Origin: Deltaproteobacteria bacterium
GTDB taxonomy: Bacteria; Myxococcota; B64-G9
Assembly (NCBI GenBank): GCA_030591445.1
Contig: JAUVBB010000013.1
Coordinates: 1-32,946 of the forward strand
Length of the DNA: 32,946 nucleotides
Reading direction: 5' to 3'
Position 1 is the stretch's first letter, and every line of letters begins with the position of its first letter. The position numbers and the translations under genes are program-made. The notes below the pieces were generated by a model. The model was not told the origin of the DNA and did no database searches. It saw only the letters and a list, made by a program, of their open reading frames with translations. Shown here in pieces: positions 1 to 6,474 of this stretch.

Positions 1-26
1 GGCTCAAGATAGCGGGTGTGATTCAT

Positions 27-92
27 ATGTCTATTTTATACCGTACTCCAATATAGTCAAGGCTATTTTGTAGTACGGTATAAAATAGACAT
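27..92. repeat. Long perfect inverted repeat (21-bp arms)
   Basis: The arms at 27-47 and 72-92 are exact reverse complements, 21 bp each, separated by 24 bp. The arms are AT-rich (each contains TATAAAAT) in an otherwise GC-rich window. A 16-bp self-complementary GC block follows at 104-119. No coding gene covers the region. It could be a palindromic MITE-like element, a protein-binding site or part of a terminator for the gene ending at 143. The left edge of the window prevents seeing what lies beyond. Confidence 0.85.
33..60 (-). promoter_or_regulatory. Candidate sigma70-type promoter reading leftwards
   Basis: On the minus strand a TTGACT box (55-60) is followed after 16 nt by TAAAAT (33-38), both five of six matches to consensus. 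The -10 lies inside the left arm of the inverted repeat. An ATG occurs at 26-24 in the outgoing direction, about where transcription would begin, and stays open to the window edge, so a leaderless gene is possible but cannot be judged here. Confidence 0.35.
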
Positions 93-142
93 GTCCTGGT
101 TCTGCGCCGGCGCCGGCGCGCCTAACCCGGCCCGACCCAAGC

Positions 143-1615
143 TCAGTGCCAGAAGCCAATGCCTAGACCCAGGTCGAAATAGCGCGGGGCTAGATCGACT
201 GACAGGCCCATCTTCAGTTCAAAGGGATCGAAGTAGCCGAAGACGTCCCAGCTGAAAAGACGCAGTTCGATTCCGGCGGTGCCGTGGGGTCGGTAGGAGG
301 CTTGGGCTTGACGGGCGGGTTCCAGGTAGAAGCCGCTGCGTAATTTGAGGCGGTTGGCGATGAGTTCGGTTTCTGCACCCAGGCGAAATCCTACCGTGGG
401 CTCCTGACCGGAGGGACGTCTTTGCTGCTCTACGAAGGCGTCGATGCCGATGGCCTGGCTTGCGGAGCCAACTATCAGCAGGTCGGCACTGACCAGATAG
501 TAAGGACGGGCCATGGCTTGGTAGGCGGCGCGGCGGCGGGCCTCTTCGGCTTCTTTGGCTGCGGCCAGGGTTTTTTCGAAGGCTTGCTCTTCGAGCTCGC
601 GCAGGGCTTCTTCTTGGATCCACCATTGGGGATCTTGGGGATCGGCGGGCAAATCTGGGCAGAGATGGTTCGGCGGCTCTTGCCCTTGGTCTCGCATTTC
701 CCGGGTCAGTTGCCGGGCCGCTCGGCGGCAGCGCGCCCGATCGAGCCCGCCTTGTAAACCCGGTTCTGGGTCGTGAGCCTCGCGCCAAGCACGGTTCAAA
801 GGCCGGGGGCCAAACTGCCAAGCGACGCCCAATTGTACCTCCCAGGGCAAATACACTTTTTGAGGCAAGACGAAACCGCGCACCCTGGCCACCCCGTCGA
901 TAACTTCCATACCGGCGCCCTCTTCTGCCCGGGACTCTACCGGGGCACGGCCGGTAAGGCCCAGGCGCCAAGGCTGACCATCGATCTTGAGCACGGCGCC
1001 GGCCTCGAAGCCAGTACCAGTGAAGTGAACCAATTTGGTATTATCGGCCAGTTCCATGTCCAAATCGGCCACCCGGCCACCTATGCCCAACACGAATTGC
1101 CCATCCCAAAAGGCGTAAGCAAATCCGGTATGGCTCTCGATCAGTAGAATCTTGACCAAATCTGCGCCGGCACTGGTGTCGAAGATCTGGAAGCGAGTTT
1201 CAGTACCCAAACCGAAGTTGCCGAATTGCAGACGCAGGCCGATGGTCAGAAATTGAAAAGATCCCACAGCGAGGCCAGAGTGATTGTTGAAAAAATCATC
1301 CATGCCGGCCAGGCCCGGTGAGAAAACAGACAAACCAAAATCATACTCGAACCAGTCCAACTCGTAGATGGTCCGAGAACCAAAGGAGGCGGGGTTCCAG
1401 GCAGCGCCGCTGATATCGGTAGCCAAGGCGGTAAAGGCCCCACCCATGCCAACCGTTCGATACGACCCCAGCACCGGGCTGGTGACCGCATCGATGTCAA
1501 AATCGTTGGCGGTCAGCGGCTGTGCATAAGCGGTACCGGCTAACAAACACAGGCACAGGGCACCGGCCGCCCAAAAGATGGAGGCCGCGCGCGAATTTCG
1601 TTTTCCACCGCCCAT
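143..1615 (-). CDS. Outer-membrane beta-barrel-like protein
   Basis: A 490-residue protein with a signal peptide: basic start (MGGGKRNSR), hydrophobic core, and likely cleavage after AYA near residue 31. The mature N-terminus has the GMGGAF/WNPA pattern seen in PorV/FadL-like outer-membrane proteins, and the rest alternates aromatic and hydrophobic residues as in beta strands. It therefore probably sits in the outer membrane; transport or assembly role unknown. Between roughly residues 270 and 365 there is a charged, Ala/Glu/Arg-rich stretch predicted to be helical, unusual for a barrel and perhaps a periplasmic or surface insert. The ATG at 1615 is chosen because the signal peptide begins there; in-frame starts upstream (1672, 1789) would bury it and overlap the divergent dehydrogenase gene. 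Family assignment is by general appearance only. Confidence 0.7.
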   Translation of the reverse strand: MGGGKRNSRAASIFWAAGALCLCLLAGTAYAQPLTANDFDIDAVTSPVLGSYRTVGMGGAFTALATDISGAAWNPASFGSRTIYELDWFEYDFGLSVFSPGLAGMDDFFNNHSGLAVGSFQFLTIGLRLQFGNFGLGTETRFQIFDTSAGADLVKILLIESHTGFAYAFWDGQFVLGIGGRVADLDMELADNTKLVHFTGTGFEAGAVLKIDGQPWRLGLTGRAPVESRAEEGAGMEVIDGVARVRGFVLPQKVYLPWEVQLGVAWQFGPRPLNRAWREAHDPEPGLQGGLDRARCRRAARQLTREMRDQGQEPPNHLCPDLPADPQDPQWWIQEEALRELEEQAFEKTLAAAKEAEEARRRAAYQAMARPYYLVSADLLIVGSASQAIGIDAFVEQQRRPSGQEPTVGFRLGAETELIANRLKLRSGFYLEPARQAQASYRPHGTAGIELRLFSWDVFGYFDPFELKMGLSVDLAPRYFDLGLGIGFWH

Positions 1616-1696
1616 GGATCCATAGTAGTGCCATGCATCAACCCGAGGCAAATAAGCGGCTGGAAAGTCCATGGCATTGACGATAAACTGCCGGGC

Positions 1697-2653
1697 ATGC
1701 AATGTCTTTGGCTGGAAAACAAGAAGCTCGCTTTGCGCCAAGTGGCCCGGCCCCAAGCAGAACCGGGGGAAGCACTGGTACGGGTACACTTGGCCGGGGT
1801 GTGTGGTACCGATCTGCAGTTACTGGCCGGGATCTATCCTTTTCAGGGAATTGTTGGCCATGAGTTCGTTGGCGTGGTGGAGCGGGCCGACGGACATGCC
1901 GCGCTTACGGGTCAGCGGGTGGTCGGCGAAATCAATGTTGGCTGCGGTGATTGTGTCGACTGTCGGCAGGGTCGTTCCCGCCACTGTGCCCAGCGCACGG
2001 TGCTGGGCATCGTCGGAAGACACGGGGCCCATGCCCATTATCTGGCCTTGCCGGTGGACAATCTAATTCCGGTGCCGGATTCGGTAAGCGATCGGGCGGC
2101 GGTCTTTTGCGAACCGCTGGCGGCGGCCTGCCAAATTCTCGAACAAGTGCCGGTGAGCGCCCAGGATCGGGTACTGCTGGTGGGCGCCGGCCGGCTAGGC
2201 TTGCTGATTGCCCAGGTCCTGGCCCGAACCGGTTGTACGCTGCGGGTGGTCGCGCGCCATGACCGTCAAAAAGATTTTCTGCGCCAGCAGGGCATAGCGC
2301 TGTTTGCCGAAGACGAGATTCCTAGCCGCTGGGCCGATGTGGCCGTCGAAGCCTCCGGAAATTGTGACGGTTTTCATAGCGCGCGGGGAGCACTACGCCC
2401 CGGCGGTACCCTGGTGCTCAAGAGCACCTATCATGGCAAGAACGAAATTGATTTCAGCTCTTTGGTGGTCGATGAAATCACCCTGATTGGATCGCGCTGC
2501 GGCCCGTTCCGGCCGGCGCTAAGCTTGCTGAGCCAGGGCCTAATCGACACCGAAACCCTGATTGAAGATGTGCTGCCCTTGGCCCAGGGCCCGGCCGCCT
2601 ACCAGCGCGCCACCCAGGCTGGGGCATTGAAGCTCTTGCTTGACTGTCGCTAA
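1697..2653 (+). CDS. Zinc-dependent alcohol dehydrogenase (MDR family)
   Basis: A 318-residue medium-chain dehydrogenase/reductase. The catalytic zinc site is visible as Cys36 (GVCGTD) and His55-Glu56 (GHE); the structural zinc site is Cys83, Cys86, Cys89 and Cys97. A Rossmann NAD(P)-binding motif GAGRLG lies at 163-168. These are the hallmarks of cytosolic zinc alcohol/polyol dehydrogenases; the substrate cannot be read from the sequence. The start at 1697 matches the usual short N-terminus of this subfamily; an in-frame GTG at 1628 would add 23 residues without homology character. No good ribosome-binding site is visible at either. The gene is divergent from the outer-membrane protein and converges on the lipid-kinase gene with only 2 nt between stop codons and no terminator between them. 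Confidence 0.85.
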   Translation: MQCLWLENKKLALRQVARPQAEPGEALVRVHLAGVCGTDLQLLAGIYPFQGIVGHEFVGVVERADGHAALTGQRVVGEINVGCGDCVDCRQGRSRHCAQRTVLGIVGRHGAHAHYLALPVDNLIPVPDSVSDRAAVFCEPLAAACQILEQVPVSAQDRVLLVGAGRLGLLIAQVLARTGCTLRVVARHDRQKDFLRQQGIALFAEDEIPSRWADVAVEASGNCDGFHSARGALRPGGTLVLKSTYHGKNEIDFSSLVVDEITLIGSRCGPFRPALSLLSQGLIDTETLIEDVLPLAQGPAAYQRATQAGALKLLLDCR

Positions 2654-2655
2654 AA

Positions 2656-3585
2656 TCAACGAATCACAATCTCCAGCCGCGGCCCGGTGCCGAGAGTCAG
2701 GGGCGATGAGGGGGTGTAGACCTCGCCGTCTAAGGTATAGGTCAAATCGGTATCGGAATGAAAAACCACCTCGCTGGCCACGGTTTGGAAGATTTTCTTT
2801 TCGCTCACTTTTCTGCCCGCGTAGACCCTGGGCAAGGCGCCAACCAGGGTGAATGGAGATTGAAAAATACCCAATAAATGGAAGCTTTTCGCTTTTTCCT
2901 GGGCGCGGTGAAAGGGTTTGAAGTTGAGCCCAATCTGTTCCACCGTGGCCGCGGCCATGGCTGAAAAGGACGAAACGGGTAACTCCTCACCGTCGACCAC
3001 CACCCGGGCCTCGACCCGCGGAAACATACGTTCGGCCAGCTTGCCTCCGGTCATCGAAGAGATAACAGCGCGAGCCGCTAGTTTGGAGGTGGTCCAGGGG
3101 TTTTTGTTGCCGCCGGCATACAAGACATCGAGAAAAGCCTGGATAAATCCGTTGCCAAAAACGAAACCATAGCGATTTTCGATTTTTAGGGTGTCGCGCC
3201 AGGTGGTTTCAAAGGGAACCCCTTCCCGATGTTTCTTGACCAGATTCATCATCAAGCCAGCTGATGTACCCCGGATGCCGCAAGAATTGGCGGCGATGTT
3301 CATGGTTCCACCGCGCAGCAGAGCGATTTTAGGCAGTGCTTGCTCCCCGTATTCATCAATCAATGCCGTCAAGACCAGGCTATTCGAGCCATCGCCCCCA
3401 TTAATGGCCAGGATATCGATCTCGCGCTCTTTGAAACCGCGCACCATTTGGTGAATGTCATCGACATGCTTGGTCGCCGCCGCTTTTCCCTCGTTGCCGA
3501 CGATATAGCCCATCGCCTGCATCCACTCAGGATTCTTCTTGTTTCTTCTAGAATACGGATTGTTGATAACCCCGATTCCCGGCAT
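2656..3585 (-). CDS. Diacylglycerol/sphingosine kinase-like protein (DAGK catalytic domain)
   Basis: A 309-residue protein with the DAGK/LCB5-type nucleotide-binding fold: an N-terminal strand ending in NNP (8-10), the GGDG motif at 63-66 and the GGTMN motif at 92-96, followed by a beta-rich C-terminal domain ending near TLDGEV, as in YegS/DgkB lipid kinases. The expected reaction is ATP-dependent phosphorylation of diacylglycerol or a related lipid at the inner face of the membrane. The start at 3585 is supported by a GGAGGAG ribosome-binding sequence about 7-12 nt upstream; a longer frame from 3618 would include that site. The exact lipid substrate is unknown. Confidence 0.85.
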   Translation of the reverse strand: MPGIGVINNPYSRRNKKNPEWMQAMGYIVGNEGKAAATKHVDDIHQMVRGFKEREIDILAINGGDGSNSLVLTALIDEYGEQALPKIALLRGGTMNIAANSCGIRGTSAGLMMNLVKKHREGVPFETTWRDTLKIENRYGFVFGNGFIQAFLDVLYAGGNKNPWTTSKLAARAVISSMTGGKLAERMFPRVEARVVVDGEELPVSSFSAMAAATVEQIGLNFKPFHRAQEKAKSFHLLGIFQSPFTLVGALPRVYAGRKVSEKKIFQTVASEVVFHSDTDLTYTLDGEVYTPSSPLTLGTGPRLEIVIR

Positions 3586-3670
3586 CCACCTACTCCTCCA
3601 TAAGTCACCAATTAGCATCCTGCATCGGCCATCTTTTTACAAGCCTTCGGCAAAATCTTACCTGGCCCTC

Positions 3671-3698
3671 TTGACACTGGATGTTCAGGTTATACAAT
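3671..3698 (+). promoter_or_regulatory. Strong sigma70-type promoter for candidate small RNA
   Basis: A perfect TTGACA (3671-3676) and TACAAT (3693-3698) are separated by 16 nt. This is among the closest matches to consensus in the window, yet no protein gene lies downstream on this strand before a terminator at about 3826. Expected transcription start is about 3705. Confidence 0.65.
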
Positions 3699-3704
3699 TT
3701 TGAT

Positions 3705-3826
3705 GTAAATGGTACGGTATGAATCGTGAAAAGGTATATTCTTTCCTCTTGAAGGGGTAGAGCGGGTGCTCAAACCCCCACCGGAATCCCGGGGAGTTCC
3801 CCCGACTCGGGATTCCGGTGTTTTTT
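3705..3826 (+). ncRNA. Candidate structured small RNA (about 120 nt)
   Basis: The interval lies between a near-consensus promoter and an intrinsic terminator, both on the plus strand, while both flanking genes are on the minus strand. Two hairpins are back to back: 3754-3778 (GGGGT/ACCCC closing GAGC/GCTC around a GGGT loop) and the 13-bp terminator stem at 3779-3820. A 13-codon reading frame (3719-3760, peptide MNREKVYSFLLKG) lies inside but has no visible ribosome-binding site. It does not match 4.5S, 6S or tmRNA as far as can be judged by eye. The 3' end touches the stop codon of the convergent exchanger gene, so it could act in cis on that mRNA or in trans. Boundaries are inferred. Confidence 0.45.
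3779..3826 (+). terminator. Intrinsic terminator
   Basis: A perfect 13-bp stem (3779-3791 with 3808-3820) whose loop can itself fold, followed directly by T6. The U-tract is on the plus strand. Read from the minus strand the same hairpin follows the exchanger stop codon but is followed only by GGGGGTTT, so it would be a weaker terminator in that direction. Confidence 0.85.
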
Positions 3827-4751
3827 AAAGGGTAAAATCGAGCACCCAGCGCAAGGCGCCTATAAAAATAAGGGTCCAGCCTTGCCAGCGACTCAGACGC
3901 CAGCCAGTGCGCATAAAGATGACCACCAGCAGGCACATGCCCACCAACATATAGACGCTAGAGAGCGAGGCCGGGTTGATGTCCATGTTGCGGATAATGC
4001 CGGCCAGGCCCAAGACGCCCAAGAGGTTGAACAAATCGCTGCCGATCAAATTGCCCAGCGACATGCCGGCCCGACCCTTGGCGGCAGCCATTAGCGAGGT
4101 GGCAAATTCGGGTGCCGAGGTACCGGCAGCCACAATGGTGACCGCAATCAGCCAATCGGACAGGCCCATGGCCCGGGCTAGCTCCGAGGCCGATTGCACC
4201 AGCAGATGCCCACCGGCAACCACGCCGGCGATGCCCCCCAACAACCAGAGCCCGTCCGCCATGCTGGCTTCACCACTGGGCACATCGGCGGCATCGGCGT
4301 GTTTGCGTAGAAACAAAAGGGCGATATAGCCGACCAGACCGCTGAGCAGCACGATTCCCTCAATGCGGGAGAGGTGATGATCCATCAACATCAAGCTGAG
4401 CACGCAGGCGGTAAGCACCAGCAGCCCACCGTCTCGGTAGACCAGGGTGGGATTGGTTTTCAGGGGGCGAAAGGCAACACAGCCGCCCAAGATAAAACCC
4501 AGATTGAAAATGTTAGAACCGACGATATTGCCTACCGAGATGTCAGCCTTACCAGTCAGGGCGGCAGAAACGGTGACCGCGAACTCGGGCGCCGAAGTGC
4601 CAAAGGCCACCACCGTGAGTCCAATGGTCAAATCGGAGAGCTGGAACTTGCGGCCGATACGCGAGGCGCTCTCTACCAGCCAGTCCGATCCCTTCCAAAG
4701 CAGAATAATCGAAAGGAGCAACAGGCCCAAATTAAGGGCGTTGACCATCAT
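3825..4751 (-). CDS. Sodium/calcium exchanger family protein (YrbG-like)
   Basis: A 308-residue polytopic membrane protein of the CaCA antiporter superfamily. Both signature alpha-repeats are intact: GTSAPEF at 51-57 with GNIVGSN at 74-80, and GTSAPEF at 210-216 with GNLIGSD at 233-239. About ten hydrophobic segments are separated by a short hydrophilic loop near residues 150-165. The family exchanges Ca2+ (or K+) for Na+ or H+ across the inner membrane. The ATG lies two nt after the bamA stop codon on the same strand, without a separate ribosome-binding site, so it is probably translationally coupled to bamA. A second ATG follows immediately (4748). With a Na+-pumping decarboxylase subunit encoded divergently, the exchanger may use or balance the sodium gradient (inference). 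Confidence 0.9.
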   Translation of the reverse strand: MMVNALNLGLLLLSIILLWKGSDWLVESASRIGRKFQLSDLTIGLTVVAFGTSAPEFAVTVSAALTGKADISVGNIVGSNIFNLGFILGGCVAFRPLKTNPTLVYRDGGLLVLTACVLSLMLMDHHLSRIEGIVLLSGLVGYIALLFLRKHADAADVPSGEASMADGLWLLGGIAGVVAGGHLLVQSASELARAMGLSDWLIAVTIVAAGTSAPEFATSLMAAAKGRAGMSLGNLIGSDLFNLLGVLGLAGIIRNMDINPASLSSVYMLVGMCLLVVIFMRTGWRLSRWQGWTLIFIGALRWVLDFTL

Positions 4752-4753
4752 GC

Positions 4754-5884
4754 TTACTTGGAGGGCTTACCTAGAACCTCTTCGAACACAGTCTCGTTCA
4801 TCAAGGCCCCTTCGGCGATCCGCTGCCGGTATTTGATAAAGTCGATGGTGTCTTGCCCGGTTTGTTTGCGGGTGGCAAAGGCGGTGAATCCCAAGAAGGC
4901 CTCGCCCATCATGTTGGTGTCGAGCCAGTGCCGATTGGCCGCCTTGGACTGATCCCAGAAGGATCGCTTCTTGGCCCGAACCGCATCGATGGACATTTGC
5001 AAGCAACCAGGGAAGAGATGGGTCAAGTGCCAAACCATGCCGGAAACAGCTTCATCGAGCCGGCTAAAATCGGTCTCGCATTCTTTGATCAAGGCCCGGG
5101 CTTGCTTGGCCTCGTCGCCGGTCTTAATTTCGCCATAGACGATTTCCCCGTCCTTGACGTAAGCATCGGTGACCACAGAGGGATTGCGCAGGAATTCGCC
5201 CTTATGCTTGAGCACCGGCGTGATCTTGGTGATCAGTCCTTTTTCCTTCATCCGGTATGCCGACCACAGCTCGCAGGAGACGCAGTTCCACATGGCATCT
5301 TCCATGGTCAGGAACCAGGGTAGAAAGTCGGTCGAGCCGCCCACCGGGGCTGATCCGTGCCGGGTGCCAGCTTGACCGAATACGGCCATATCCGAAGAGA
5401 TGGCCAGGTCGCAGGCCATACCAATTTCCTGGCCGCCGGCCACGCGCATTCCGTTGACCCGACAGATGACCGGCTTTTTACAGTCCAGAATGGAGTCGAC
5501 CATGCCGTTGAACAGATCCATGTACTCGCCATATTCGTTGGGCCGTTTGGAGTAATATTGGGAATACTCCACCGTGTTGCCGCCCGAACAAAAGGCTTTG
5601 TCGCCGGTGCCGGTAAAGACCACCGCCACCACGCTACGGTCCAAAGAGGCCGCCTTGAAACCGGCGATGACGCCCTTGACCATATTGGTGGTGTAAGAGT
5701 TGTACTGCTTGGGATTGTTCAAGGTGATCCAAGCCACATGAAGACCAGCGACCGGCTTGCCCTCGGGATCGGTCAAGGGCCGTTTCTCGTAAATGGTGCT
5801 GGGCGCCTCGGTGCCCCAGTGCTGGTCTTGGAATAGGCTGTGGTCTTTGAGTTCGTTATCTCGGGGTAACCATTCAAGCGTCAT
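4754..5884 (-). CDS. bamA: 6-oxocyclohex-1-ene-1-carbonyl-CoA hydrolase (BamA/Oah)
   Basis: A 376-residue crotonase-fold enzyme that hydrolytically opens the ring of 6-oxocyclohex-1-enoyl-CoA to 3-hydroxypimelyl-CoA in anaerobic benzoyl-CoA degradation. The distinctive features recognised are the N-terminus EWLPRDNELKDHSLF, the oxyanion-hole segments AFCSGGN (97-103) and GMRVAGGQEIGM (145-156), the FGQAGTRHGSAPVGGSTDFLPW block (169-190), and a C-terminal extension longer than in ordinary enoyl-CoA hydratases. Length agrees with the family (about 375-380 aa). The ATG at 5884 is preceded by an ideal AAGGAGG at 5890-5896. bamA heads a two-gene unit with the Na+/Ca2+ exchanger and is divergent from the Na+-dependent decarboxylase subunit genes. 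No benzoyl-CoA reductase or other bam gene is in the window. Confidence 0.95.
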   Translation of the reverse strand: MTLEWLPRDNELKDHSLFQDQHWGTEAPSTIYEKRPLTDPEGKPVAGLHVAWITLNNPKQYNSYTTNMVKGVIAGFKAASLDRSVVAVVFTGTGDKAFCSGGNTVEYSQYYSKRPNEYGEYMDLFNGMVDSILDCKKPVICRVNGMRVAGGQEIGMACDLAISSDMAVFGQAGTRHGSAPVGGSTDFLPWFLTMEDAMWNCVSCELWSAYRMKEKGLITKITPVLKHKGEFLRNPSVVTDAYVKDGEIVYGEIKTGDEAKQARALIKECETDFSRLDEAVSGMVWHLTHLFPGCLQMSIDAVRAKKRSFWDQSKAANRHWLDTNMMGEAFLGFTAFATRKQTGQDTIDFIKYRQRIAEGALMNETVFEEVLGKPSK

Positions 5885-5922
5885 TTCTTCCTCCTTGATT
5901 TCTCCGCGGCAAGGCCGTCTCT

Positions 5923-5941
5923 GGGGTGCTGCTTGCACCCC
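5923..5941 (-). promoter_or_regulatory. Hairpin in the bamA leader
   Basis: GGGGTGC (5923-5929) and GCACCCC (5935-5941) form a perfect 7-bp stem with a 5-nt loop. It lies in the predicted bamA 5' untranslated region, between the candidate promoter and the ribosome-binding site. It could stabilise the leader or serve as an operator; no ligand-binding RNA family is recognised. Confidence 0.5.
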
Positions 5942-5952
5942 GGGGGTCACCT

Positions 5953-5981
5953 TTCTTAGCCCAAAGTCCGCGTGATTGCAA
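5953..5981 (-). promoter_or_regulatory. Candidate bamA promoter
   Basis: On the minus strand TTGCAA (5976-5981) is followed after exactly 17 nt by TAAGAA (5953-5958). The match to the -10 consensus is weak (three of six), but the arrangement mirrors the opposing promoter at 5998-6026, with the same -35 box and the same spacing. Confidence 0.4.
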
Positions 5982-6004
5982 GCCGAGACGGACATACTTG
6001 CAAT
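5975..6004. promoter_or_regulatory. Inverted repeat between divergent promoters (possible operator)
   Basis: ATTGCAAG (5975-5982) and CTTGCAAT (5997-6004) are perfect reverse complements, 22 bp apart start to start, or about two DNA turns. Each contains the palindromic hexamer TTGCAA that serves as -35 box for one of the two divergent transcripts. A single dimeric or tetrameric regulator could therefore control bamA and the decarboxylase genes together. Confidence 0.5.
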
Positions 6005-6026
6005 GCACTGCCTGACTGGCTATTCT
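5998..6026 (+). promoter_or_regulatory. Candidate promoter of the oadG-like/gcdB genes
   Basis: TTGCAA (5998-6003), 17-nt spacer, TATTCT (6021-6026), each four of six to consensus. It lies about 40 bp before the ATG of the gamma-subunit gene. A further small inverted repeat (CTGGC 6016-6020, GCCAG 6028-6032) overlaps the -10. Confidence 0.45.
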
Positions 6027-6065
6027 CGCCAGGGTTTTTAAAAGTCAAAGCAAGGGAAGAATAAG

Positions 6066-6464
6066 ATGAGTCAGATCTGGGAAAGAATTGCCGCCGGACA
6101 AGGCGGCTACGTCACAGTCATCGGCATCGGCGGCGTCTTCCTGGCTCTGATTTGCATGTACCTGTTCATTGCCATCTCGCATCGGACCATCCACCAAATG
6201 CGCTCGCGTCGGCGAAAACATCGTCCTGGGGAAATTTCGTCGAAAAACCCGGGCCGGCCGGAGGCGCCGGTGCCCAAGGAAGCAGAAAGAGCCATGCCCG
6301 AGACCAAGGAAGCAGAAGCGGAAATGGTGGCTGCCATCGCGGTGGCCTGTGCCCTGCAAGAAGTCAAGAATCCACGCCCACGAAACAAGCAAGGCCTTAG
6401 CACCGCCCCTGGTTCCTGGCGTATGGCCGGCCGGCTCGAGTTAATGAAGCCGTTGGGCCGATAA
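6066..6464 (+). CDS. OadG-like gamma/delta subunit of a Na+-translocating decarboxylase
   Basis: A 132-residue protein with one N-terminal membrane segment (about residues 15-37), then a basic patch (RSRRRKHR), a Pro/Glu/Ala-rich linker and a conserved-looking AAIAVACALQE segment typical of OadG/GcdD-type small subunits. Such subunits bridge the carboxyltransferase and the membrane beta subunit. Assignment depends largely on position: it ends 10 nt before the beta-subunit gene on the same strand. A GGGAAG motif precedes the ATG. The small subunits are poorly conserved, so the name is by size, topology and context. Confidence 0.75.
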   Translation: MSQIWERIAAGQGGYVTVIGIGGVFLALICMYLFIAISHRTIHQMRSRRRKHRPGEISSKNPGRPEAPVPKEAERAMPETKEAEAEMVAAIAVACALQEVKNPRPRNKQGLSTAPGSWRMAGRLELMKPLGR

Positions 6465-6474
6465 GGGTCCAAAT

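Noticed and set aside
262-276. GTTCGATTCC, resembling the T-arm of a tRNA
   Set aside because: No acceptor, D or anticodon stems fit around it, and it lies within the outer-membrane protein gene.
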